NCBI GenBank assembly: GCA_965262665.1
Contig: CBDHFR010000004.1
Location: forward strand, 3,658,001 to 3,722,000
Source: CBDBND01 sp965262665
Lineage (GTDB): Bacteria; Pseudomonadota; Alphaproteobacteria; Rhodospirillales; Rhodospirillaceae
Direction: 5' to 3'
Length of the DNA stretch: 64,000 bases
Part shown: positions 38,137 to 46,095 of the stretch, in pieces
How positions within the stretch are numbered: position 1 is the first letter of the stretch
Layout of the letters: every line of letters starts with the position of its first letter
Translations under genes and position numbers: made by a program
The notes under the pieces: generated by a model
Told to the model about the DNA's origin: nothing
What the model saw: only the letters and a program-made list of their open reading frames with translations
The model's database searches: none

Positions 38137-39320
38137 TACTCCTGCTACCCAATTACTCGGTACTGATCGTGTGTGATGACACGAAAGTTGTCGGTAACGG
38201 TGTCTCGGATTGTTTCCCATTCCCGGGGCAGGGTTTGGTTGAAGAACCCGAAGATGGCCTCGGTGAACTGTCGGAAATCGGGATAAAACCGGTTGTGCGT
38301 CACATGCCGGTGCATGACGCCCCATAACCGCTCGATGGGATTGAGGTGTGGCGCATACGGCGGCAGGAAATGCAGCCGGATGCGGCACTCCGGCCGCTCC
38401 AGGAACGGCCGCAACAGCCTGGCATGGTGATAGCGCGCATTGTCGAGACAGACATGGATCACCCGGGATCACCCGGGATCACCCGGGATCACCCGGGTGT
38501 CCGGATAGGCCCGTTCCAGCTTCTCGAACAACCGCAGAGAGGTTTCGGCATTGATCTTCTCGCCCTCGACCAGGGTGAGCTTCATCGTTTCAAGGTCCAG
38601 TGCGCCGTGCAGGTTCAGCCGCTGGCGCCCTGTCGTGGCCTTGATCGCCGGCTTGTCGGAACGGATGAACCAGCCATGCGCCGGCCGGCTCTGATACTCG
38701 GGATGGACCGCAGCGGCGAAGACAACCGTCGCGTCCGGAAACATCCCGCGCGTCAGCTGTTCATAATCCCTGATGAAGGCTTCCTGCGCCTGCTTGTCGG
38801 CCTGCTTCGGCAGCGTCTTCGGCTTCACGTATGCGAACCCCAGGCGGTGCATCAGCTTGATGGCGCCCGGACGTGAATATCTCACAGCAAACTTTCGGAA
38901 GATGGCATCCCGCACCGCGTTGGTGTCGCGCGGCGGATTGTCCCGGAACTGCGCCTTGAGAGCGGCTTCCTGGTCCGCCGTCAGGCGGCCCGCGCGGTCC
39001 GGGTAATCCGCAAGCTCCACAGAGGCGAGACCCTTCTCGCGGAAGTCCCGTAGCCAGCCGCGAACCGTGTCGGGATCGAGATAGAATATCCTGGAGACCA
39101 TCTGCACGCTGTGGCCATCATCAAGGGCAACCAGCGCATTCGCGCGCCGTACCTGCAGCGCTTCGACCTTCCGCTTGCGCATGACATTCAGGAGTGCCTT
39201 GGGTTCGTCAGCGGTCAGAAAGGAGGCCCTTTTGCGCATCTTCGCCGTGAAGTCGTTCGCTGCTCGTGTCGTTGGAGAGGTGCATGAATCGGCAGCCGAA
39301 TCAGGTCAATGCAAAATACT
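38137..39320 (-). mobile_element. IS630-family element (fourth subtype) with repeat-disrupted transposase
   Basis: The reverse transposase starts at 39239 (VRRANALVALDDGHSVQMVS, helix-turn-helix; SRPGAIKLMHRLGFAYVKPK) and should go on from DTRVI directly to HVCLDNARYHHARLL (second D) and FLPPYAPHLNPIERLWG (E), ending at 38145. Between I and H lie three extra copies of a 10-bp unit that bring a TGA into frame. The element ends are not resolved; the coordinates follow the disrupted sulfotransferase frame. Confidence 0.75.
38457..38496. repeat. 10-bp unit repeated four times inside the IS630 transposase
   Basis: GATCACCCGG occurs four times in direct succession. On the coding strand one copy gives DTRVIHV; four copies add 30 nt with an in-frame TGA, two or three copies shift the frame. 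Only the single-copy form would be functional. Confidence 0.9.
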
Positions 39321-39955
39321 AAATTCAGGCCGAATCAATGATTCCAGGTATATCGCACTACAAACTCGGTGTGCTTCGAGGAGGCTGGGACCCTCATACA
39401 CCTGTCGAGCACCTCTATTCTAAGGGTCTCATTACCGAAAATCTCACAACCCACATGCTTGCCGGCACCACTCTCGTCAATCGTCCTGCCGATGAAGAGG
39501 CAATACAGACCGCAGCAACAAATATTTCAAACGCAACCTTAGTAGCGGATGCGGCCAAGCTAGACGAGCTATGCGGCAGCGTGCTCGGTGCATTTCGTTG
39601 CCCAGATGTCATGATCTTTAGAGGCAACCCAACCGAGTTGGAATTAGAACCTGAAAAGCTTGAAGAAATCGCATTCGCATCCAGGCAATATGATTCACAT
39701 GACTGGCGTCTGTTCGATACCATTAAAAACAAACTTCTTTTCTGCAATGAGGAATTTAAATCCAACAGTGTGGGAGATGGACGATCCTATTTCGTCCTTC
39801 TCATGCCAACCAAATCAGTTCCGGGCGGAATAGAAGCTGTGCGGGTTGAAAAATCCAAACTCCCGGAAATGCAGACTTACCTAGCGCAGAAATATTCCGA
39901 CCAAGACATTCAGGTTGAATTGCCTGATCATCTTTCAAACGCCTACAGTAGCTGA

Positions 39956-40370
39956 AGCGCAAAAAAATCACGGCCTCGGGAAGGAAATCGGGGACCGGGT
40001 AAGAGGCCGCGGCCACGATCGATTCCTCTCTCCGAGGCCGTTGCCGCAACGCCGATCGCTCGTTGCGGAAAACCAGTGTCAGAGTGGCCGGACCGCAACC
40101 AACGTTGGAAGGCTTTGGTCCGGCCATGCGCTGACGGGCACGGATAGACCGCATCACTTTCTGGGAATAATTCCCACATAATTATTGACTCTACCAGAGC
40201 AGAGTTTTACCCTTCAATTGTTGGGAATAATTCCCACAAACCTCGTCTCCCAGCGAGGTCGGTCTAAAGCCCGGGTCCCTGTCAGCCCTTCCCCTCCCCG
40301 GTAAACTCAGACAGGACAACGGGTTAGACCATCGGTCAATCGTGATGGTTTTGGTCGACAGACTCCCGTC
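39956..40370. other. Intergenic region with two copies of an operator-like palindrome
   Basis: No gene is seen. TGGGAATAATTCCCA occurs at 40162-40176 and again at 40222-40236, an odd palindrome around one central base, with starts 60 bp apart. Between them lies ATTATTGACTCTACC, which could contain a -35-like TTGACT. It may be a regulated promoter whose gene was displaced by the IS21 copy at 40371. Confidence 0.4.
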
Positions 40371-41076
40371 TGAGAACGGCGGTGACAAATTAGTCCACGG
40401 GAGCGGCGGGAATGTCCCGGCCGCGGGCGGCGCAAAAGTCTGCCGTCTGGCTGGATGGCCACAACAAGGCCTTCGCCTGCCAGAAGGGACTTGCCGTTGG
40501 CTTCACCACCGCGGCCGCCCTGGTCCATGAACTGATGGAAGCGAGGGATGAGAAGCGGTTGCTGCGGTTGCAGAAGCAATTGGCAAAGGTCCGCCTGCTG
40601 ATTATCGACGAACTCGGCTTCGTGCCGCTCTCAAAGACCGGCGCCGAACTCCTCTTCGAAGTGTTCAGCCAACGTTACGAACGGGGCGCAATCGTCATCA
40701 CCTCGAACTTGCCGTTCGACGAATGGACGGAAATATTCGGTTCCGAGCGCCTGACCGGCGCACTGCTCGATCGCCTGACCCACCATGTCCATATTCTGGA
40801 AATGAACGGCGACAGCTACCGGCTCAACCAGAGCCGAAGAAAACAACAAACAGCCGGCCGCAGCTGATCGGTATCTAACACCGAGGCCAGCGTTGACCCG
40901 GTGGGTACACAGGCACCGCCCACACGCCTTCGCTTCGCACACGTGAAACGCTACGCAAAGCCGCGCGGGTCCCTCCTATGCACTACCGGGACAACCCGCA
41001 ACAACGCCTTCGGCATCACATAAAATGGACTGGTTTTACGCCGCCCAACTGGACTGATTTTGCTCCGCCGTTGACA
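40371..41076 (+). mobile_element. IS21-family element, internally deleted (copy B), with target duplication
   Basis: The ends TGAGAACGGCGG and (reversed) TGTCAACGGCGG match copy A. The 6-bp target CCCGTC is duplicated at 40365-40370 and 41077-41082. Only a 5'-truncated istB remains; istA is missing. The right end shows the multiple terminal repeats typical of IS21 (TGGTTTTACGCCGCC and TGATTTTGCTCCGCC). Confidence 0.88.
40446..40867 (+). pseudogene. istB: IstB AAA+ helper, 5'-truncated
   Basis: The frame from about 40460 reads AFACQKGLAVGFTTAAALVH, VRLLIIDELGF (Walker B), AIVITSNLPFDEW (sensor 1) and LLDRLTHHVHILEM. The Walker A region and everything before it are deleted, with the left end of the element joined directly to the remainder. 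Without ATP binding the protein cannot act as the IS21 transposition helper. Confidence 0.85.
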
Positions 41077-41166
41077 CCCGTCTGCCGCTCTCCTCCCCAC
41101 CCACACATAACGGCGGACGGGGGCTCCGGCTCCGAATTCAGTTTTCAGTGAAACTAGAAAATTACA

Positions 41167-41733
41167 TCAAACAGCGATTTCGAAGATGACGCCGGTCCTT
41201 TGAGCGAGATTTTTCTTATCTAAGTCAGGACCGTGGGCCTCGTTGTTCTCCACATTGTCGCTGGAAAGATTGCGGGTGGTTTCGTTTCTGAGAACGACCA
41301 CCATGTCCGTATCGGGTTCCAGGGCGAACGGAAATTCGTGCCACGTGCCGATATGCATGGTGAAACCGGCCGACCCGTCGAAACGGAAAGCCTCCAAGTT
41401 CTCTAGATCAGGCATATCCCCATCCGTCGGGGCGCCAAACACGGCAACAAACGGTTTACCGCCTAGCGGAATGAAAGTCTGGGTGTGTTTGAAGTGGCGC
41501 TCCAGATATTTGAGCTCGAACGTGCGGGGCTGCAGGGTTGCCAATGACAAGCAGGTGTCCTCATCCGATTGAAAATCGACCGGCGCCGAAACCGCTACTT
41601 TGCCATCGTAAAAATCGCTGACGCCAACCGGTGAACCGGTGCCTGATCCTAGAATCTTTCCGTAGGCTGCCAGGGCATCTGGAGTCGCGGGTTTGACCTC
41701 CAGGGTTCGTCGTTCGAGATGTGAGCCGTCCAT
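41167..41733 (-). CDS. Ureidoglycolate lyase-family protein
   Basis: 188 residues. The N-terminal LEVKPATPDALAAYGKILGS and the core FELKYLERHFKHTQTFIPLG, PFVAVFGAPTDGDMPDLEN and GTWHEFPF fit the AllA/ureidoglycolate lyase cupin family, which splits ureidoglycolate into glyoxylate and urea. No other allantoin-pathway gene is near, so it may act in another context. Divergent from the gene at 41861. Confidence 0.82.
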   Translation of the reverse strand: MDGSHLERRTLEVKPATPDALAAYGKILGSGTGSPVGVSDFYDGKVAVSAPVDFQSDEDTCLSLATLQPRTFELKYLERHFKHTQTFIPLGGKPFVAVFGAPTDGDMPDLENLEAFRFDGSAGFTMHIGTWHEFPFALEPDTDMVVVLRNETTRNLSSDNVENNEAHGPDLDKKNLAQRTGVIFEIAV

Positions 41734-41860
41734 AGTGCGCTCCCAGTTTCAGTGATGGCGCACTTTACCGCCGTGGGAGGTTGGAAACCAGGGATCAACC
41801 CTGGTCAGAGGGCCGGACTCCCGGCTAAGTTCGGCGCAATAAAGAACAGAGGGAGCCACC

Positions 41861-43543
41861 ATGCCAGCAACAATCACACGCCATATGGCAACCATCCAGG
41901 GTGAACGGCAGGTCCATTATCGCCGTGCCGGGTCCGGTCCACCGGTTATTTTGTTGCACCAATCGCCAAACTCCTCGCAGGAATACATTCCCCTCATCAC
42001 TGATTTAGCTGAGGAGTACACGGTGTTTGCGCCGGATACACCGAGTAATGGTTTATCGGACTCCCTCCCACTCGAAAACCCAACGATGACGGACTTCGCG
42101 CAAAACGTTGCTGAATTGATGGATACGTTGGGTATCGAGAAATGCCCTGTCTATGGCTTTCACACAGGTGCGGTGTGCACCCTCGAGTTGACGTGGCGGC
42201 ATCCTGAAAAAGTGACCATTGGCGTAGTGAATGGCTACGTCAACATGGGCGAAGAAATGACTCAAGATATTCTCGAAAATTATTTCGCGCCCTTGGAATT
42301 CAATTGGAGCGGATCCCACTTGGCTTGGACTTGGGCGCGATTTAGGGAACAGGTCATATTCTTCCCGTGGTTCCGTAAAAGGCCGGCTGATCGCATGAAC
42401 TATGACGTGCCGTCAGCTGAAGCCTTGCAGGTCGCAGTCATCGAGTTTCTTCGCTCAGGGCCAGACTACGTCAAACCGTATCGAGGTGCGTTCACCCAGG
42501 ACGCAATCAACTCCGTCAAGGAGATGAAGGCCAAATGCATCATTATGAGTCCCAAGACGGATGTCCTGGTCAGCGGGCTGGATCGTATGCCCACACCATC
42601 TGATTCAGTGACAGTACATCGCCCAGATACCAGCGAAGATGCCATCGATATTCTCAAGCAGGCCCTCAAAGACAATCTTGCGCCCAATCCGGCGCCGGCG
42701 TTGCTTAAAACTAAGCCTGTTGCCGGCAGGCTCTGGGGTGAATATGTACAGGTTGGCGGCGGTTCGCTCTATTGCCGACGCAACACGGACGGCGGTGGTC
42801 GACCGATCCTGTTCATTCATGCTTCGGCGGCTTCGAGTTTTTCCATGGATCGCTACATGGAACCGCTCATCGGTAAGCGGCCTGTGTTGGCTGTGGACCT
42901 TCCTGGCAACGGGGAATCTGATAATCCCATGGGGCTTGATGTTACTGTCGAAAAACAGGCGTCGTTCCTAGCTGAAGCTGTGCATGCGCTTAGCTATGAC
43001 GAAATCGATGTCTTTGGAACCTGGGGTGGCGGAACAGTCGCTGTGGAACTCGCCGTTCAGCACCCAGATTTAGTTAAAAACATTGCCGTTCCCAACATCA
43101 TGACCATGGAATTAGAAGGTGCGGCGTTGGAGGACATGTCAGCTAAATATACGCCGGATATTCCCTTTGATGACCATGGCGGACACTGGCTCTTTGCTTG
43201 GAATATGATTCGCGATCAAGAACTATTTAATCCCTGGTATATGCGCAAGGCGGCAAACATCGCTAGAGGAGGCGAGCCGGATATTGCTCCTGAGTTCATT
43301 CACCGTCGGACTTTGGATCTGTTCAAATGCTATGACATTTACCAGGCAGCATATAAAGCGCATTTCGGTTATCCAATGTCGGATCGCCTTTCACAACTTC
43401 AGTGCCCGCTACTCCTCGCTAACCCGGAGTCGGCAAGCACAAAGAAAGCCGTTGCGGCAGGCCCGGCTGACTACACGGTGAAGGAAATGCCAGCCGGCCA
43501 AACTGCCGTGGCAGAGGTGGTACTGGATTTTTTCAATAGCTAA
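41861..43543 (+). CDS. Tandem double alpha/beta-hydrolase protein without nucleophile serines
   Basis: 560 residues made of two hydrolase-fold domains (about 1-270 and 285-560). Each has the usual strand-loop features: PPVILLHQSPNSSQEY and RPILFIHASAASSFSM (HG-like oxyanion strands), and nucleophile elbows YGFHTGA (G99-F-H-T-G103) and FGTWGGG. At the nucleophile position the domains have His and Trp in place of Ser. This suggests either a non-hydrolytic reaction (as in some cofactor-free dioxygenases or lyases) or a binding role. Good ribosome site (AGAGGGAG). A membrane protein gene follows at 42 bp. Confidence 0.8.
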   Translation: MPATITRHMATIQGERQVHYRRAGSGPPVILLHQSPNSSQEYIPLITDLAEEYTVFAPDTPSNGLSDSLPLENPTMTDFAQNVAELMDTLGIEKCPVYGFHTGAVCTLELTWRHPEKVTIGVVNGYVNMGEEMTQDILENYFAPLEFNWSGSHLAWTWARFREQVIFFPWFRKRPADRMNYDVPSAEALQVAVIEFLRSGPDYVKPYRGAFTQDAINSVKEMKAKCIIMSPKTDVLVSGLDRMPTPSDSVTVHRPDTSEDAIDILKQALKDNLAPNPAPALLKTKPVAGRLWGEYVQVGGGSLYCRRNTDGGGRPILFIHASAASSFSMDRYMEPLIGKRPVLAVDLPGNGESDNPMGLDVTVEKQASFLAEAVHALSYDEIDVFGTWGGGTVAVELAVQHPDLVKNIAVPNIMTMELEGAALEDMSAKYTPDIPFDDHGGHWLFAWNMIRDQELFNPWYMRKAANIARGGEPDIAPEFIHRRTLDLFKCYDIYQAAYKAHFGYPMSDRLSQLQCPLLLANPESASTKKAVAAGPADYTVKEMPAGQTAVAEVVLDFFNS

Positions 43544-43585
43544 AAATCCACTAAAAGATAACCGGTAAAAATAGGGGAATCGACC

Positions 43586-44251
43586 ATGGAACCGTATTTG
43601 GTCTGGGGCTACGTACACATATTACTATTTGTATTTTGGCTCGGCGCGGACGTTGGGGTGTTTTTATCGGCCGTGCGCGCCAAAGACTCATCCATGAGTT
43701 TTGAAACCCGACTAGCGCTGATGAAACTCGGCATGACCGTCGACCTATTTCCGCGGACGTGCTTCGCCCTGATCATTCCAGTCGGATTGCACATGACCCG
43801 GGACCTCAATCTCTACCCTGTTTCCAGTGGGATGTTGGTCGGCGCTTGGCTGCTGGCTGCCGTTTGGATCGCGGCCTTTGTTACGGGGTATCGGAATGAG
43901 GGCAAACCCATCGCCATTACGCTTGGTAAAGCACAGCTCATTTTTGAAGTTATCATGGGCTTCCTCATTGTCGGTATTGGCGTTGCCTCACTTATGAATG
44001 GGGCACCGCTGGCAGACACGTGGTTTACCGTAAAAATTACCCTATTCGGTTTGGCTTTTTGGGCCGCGGTCGGTATCGACTATGCATTCACTCCCGCTTT
44101 TAAGCCGTTCATGGAAATTGGCACGGAAGGGTCTACGCCTGAACGTGAAGCCCTTTTCAGCAAGCACGTCAATCACACTTTGGTCTGGGTTCTCACCCTT
44201 TACGTGCTTATCGCGCTCATCGCTTTCGTCGGTAAGGTCCAACCATTTTAG
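43586..44251 (+). CDS. Integral membrane protein, unknown (DUF2269-like)
   Basis: 221 residues with about six hydrophobic segments. YVHILLFVFWLGADVG at the N-terminus with its conserved-looking histidine recalls DUF2269/CopD-like heme- or metal-binding membrane proteins. No function can be given. Located between the double hydrolase gene and a DUF1330 gene, probably cotranscribed. Confidence 0.65.
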   Translation: MEPYLVWGYVHILLFVFWLGADVGVFLSAVRAKDSSMSFETRLALMKLGMTVDLFPRTCFALIIPVGLHMTRDLNLYPVSSGMLVGAWLLAAVWIAAFVTGYRNEGKPIAITLGKAQLIFEVIMGFLIVGIGVASLMNGAPLADTWFTVKITLFGLAFWAAVGIDYAFTPAFKPFMEIGTEGSTPEREALFSKHVNHTLVWVLTLYVLIALIAFVGKVQPF

Positions 44252-44261
44252 GACAAGAACC

Positions 44262-44675
44262 ATGAACCAAATTGCCGCGTCGATCCTCGCAACCCTGGCT
44301 ATTGCTGCTGTAAACACGGTTAGCGCACAACAAGCCGACGGCGCATGCGATACACCGGTCAATATGGTGATTTTGTCGATTGTTCATGATGTTGAGCGGT
44401 ACCAAGCCTACCGCACTTCTTTGGGCGAGCTTGGAACGCTCAAAACTTTTGGCGGCCGGGTCATCGCCGTTGGTACGAGATTGGAAGCCGAACCAGAAGT
44501 GTTCGAAGGCGACTGGCCTCGGGACCGACATTCATTTGTTATTCAGTTTCCTTGTGCGGAGGCGGCGCATCGTTTTTGGAATTCCGACGCCTATCAGAAC
44601 GTTCACCTGCCGCTCCGCGTCGGCGCAAGGCAGTTTAACGTCGCTCTCTTCCCGACAGTTCCGCTTTCCGAATAG
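44262..44675 (+). CDS. Secreted DUF1330 protein
   Basis: 137 residues from the ATG at 44262, 10 bp after the previous stop. A signal peptide (ILATLAIAAVNTVSAQ) precedes a dimeric alpha/beta-barrel DUF1330 domain: VHDVERYQAYRTSL, FGGRVIAVG and AHRFWNSDAYQNVHLPLR. Reading frames starting further upstream overlap the membrane protein and are not coding. Confidence 0.75.
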   Translation: MNQIAASILATLAIAAVNTVSAQQADGACDTPVNMVILSIVHDVERYQAYRTSLGELGTLKTFGGRVIAVGTRLEAEPEVFEGDWPRDRHSFVIQFPCAEAAHRFWNSDAYQNVHLPLRVGARQFNVALFPTVPLSE

Positions 44676-44688
44676 AGGAACTTCGATC

Positions 44689-45473
44689 ATGAGCGAGCCG
44701 TATCGTGTTTTCTGGCAGCCCGGCTGCTCCAGCTGTTTGAAAGCGAAAGAGTTCCTCACTCATCACGGTATCACTTTCGACTCGGTCAACGTACTGGCCG
44801 ATGACGGAGCCATGGCGGCGCTCCAAGCTTTGGGAGCGCGTTCTGTGCCCGTTGTGTCCCGCGGTAAAGATTTCGTCTTTGCCCAATCCTTAAGCGCACT
44901 GGCGGATTTTGTTGGCGTGACGCGTGATACTCCCATTTTGCCGGTAATGGATTTGGTGCAAAAAGTCGATCGCGTCCTTGCAGTGGCTTTGTCCCATGTT
45001 CGTCAATTGCCCTTCGAGTCCCTTCAATCCAAACTGCCCGGCAGGGATCGCACCTATCTCGACCTCGGCTACCATGTTTTGTCATCGCGCAAGCGTTTCT
45101 CATGGCAGCCAGGGGCGGAACGCTGACCTTTGATTTGTTCGAACGCAAACCACAACCGGACATTCAAGATGGTCCATCTGTTGCCGAATTCGGAGAAGGC
45201 ATAAGAGCGGATTTTCAACACTGGTGGCTGCAAACAGGCAAAGGCTCCGATTTACCGCAAACCGTGGATATCTATTACAGTGAGCAGTTGATTGACGATC
45301 TTCTTGGGCGAACAGCCTGGCATGCGGCGCAACACACCCGCCAATTTGCTGCCGTGCTCGATAACTTGGATATCGCTCTAGCTGATCGCCTCACCGAAAC
45401 AGACTTGGCTGGTCTTCCTCTGCCTGATCATGTCTACGATGATCAAGTGCCGTTGAATGCCGAGGTTTGCTGA
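44689..45473 (+). pseudogene. Glutaredoxin-DinB fusion gene, frameshifted
   Basis: From the ATG at 44689 the frame encodes a glutaredoxin-like domain with the CSSC active site (FWQPGCSSCLKAKEFL) and ARSVPVV (cis-proline). A DinB-like four-helix domain follows. At about 45077 one T is missing from GTTTT: reading GYHVFVIAQAFLMAARGGTL needs the other frame, which runs to 45473 with GRTAWHAAQHTRQFAAVLDN, the metal-binding HxxxH-type helix of DinB. The break is in a homopolymer, so a sequencing error is possible. Confidence 0.7.
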
Positions 45474-45578
45474 CGTACAACGTAGCTGCTGGCGGTCAAT
45501 TGCGAATTACCTTGGCGTCCCTATGATCCTACGCAAGCCTCATGCCCAACCAACACAACACGAAAGGTCAGATAGACA

Positions 45579-46088
45579 ATGACTCTCAAATCGCTTCTAA
45601 AAACCTTACTCGCAATGACCGTATTGTGTTCCAGTTTCGCCATGCCACTGGCTGCTGAAACCCAAATCGAGCGCGGTAAGTACCTGGCCGAAATCATGGT
45701 CTGTGTGGAATGCCACACGCCCGGTGTGCTTTCTGGCGGCGAACGCGGGTCTGACCTGGCCGGCAGCGAAGTGGGCTACGAGATTCCGTTTCAAGGGATC
45801 TACCACGGCGCCAATCTCACGCCGGATAACGAGACTGGCATTGGCACATGGTCAGAAGACGACATCGTCAAAGCCATCCGTACTGGCGAACGGCCGGATG
45901 CCCGTATTCTCTCAGCTTCAATGCCCTGGCGGGCGTTCGCCCATCTGACCGATGAAGACGCTTACGCTATAGCTGCCTATCTCAAGAGCCTGGATCCAGT
46001 GAGCAACCAAGTGCCCGGACCGTTCGGTCCGACAGAAACGCACCCGGGAATGTACTACAAATTCATGTTTCCCGGCCGGGAAGATTAA
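45579..46088 (+). CDS. Periplasmic mono-heme cytochrome c
   Basis: 169 residues with a signal peptide (about 1-26, ending PLAAE). The heme site is C42-x2-C45-H46 (VCVECHTPG) and the likely axial methionine is in ASMPWRAFAHL. The layout with GANLTPDNETGIGTWSEDDI and AIAAYLKSL is that of cytochrome subunits of membrane alcohol or aldehyde dehydrogenases. The reductase gene downstream starts after 7 bp and may have shared this operon. Confidence 0.9.
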   Translation: MTLKSLLKTLLAMTVLCSSFAMPLAAETQIERGKYLAEIMVCVECHTPGVLSGGERGSDLAGSEVGYEIPFQGIYHGANLTPDNETGIGTWSEDDIVKAIRTGERPDARILSASMPWRAFAHLTDEDAYAIAAYLKSLDPVSNQVPGPFGPTETHPGMYYKFMFPGRED

Positions 46089-46095
46089 GCGTCCC

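Larger units (their letters stand above)
37792..39955 (+). pseudogene. Sulfotransferase-family gene split by IS630
   Basis: The 5' part (37792 to about 38136) reads FIFYHVPRCGGTTLRNLL, the PAPS 5'-phosphosulfate loop, and AIRDPADRLLYS, the 3'-phosphate-binding region. An IS630 follows. The 3' part (about 39320-39955) starts IQAESMIPGISHYKLG and carries the helical remainder to a stop at 39955. Together they would form a sulfotransferase of about 320 residues acting on carbohydrate or another acceptor. The acceptor is unknown. Confidence 0.75.

Noticed and set aside
38457..38496. Four regularly repeated units as a possible CRISPR array
   Set aside because: The 10-bp units are contiguous with no spacers and lie inside a transposase gene, so it is a slippage repeat.
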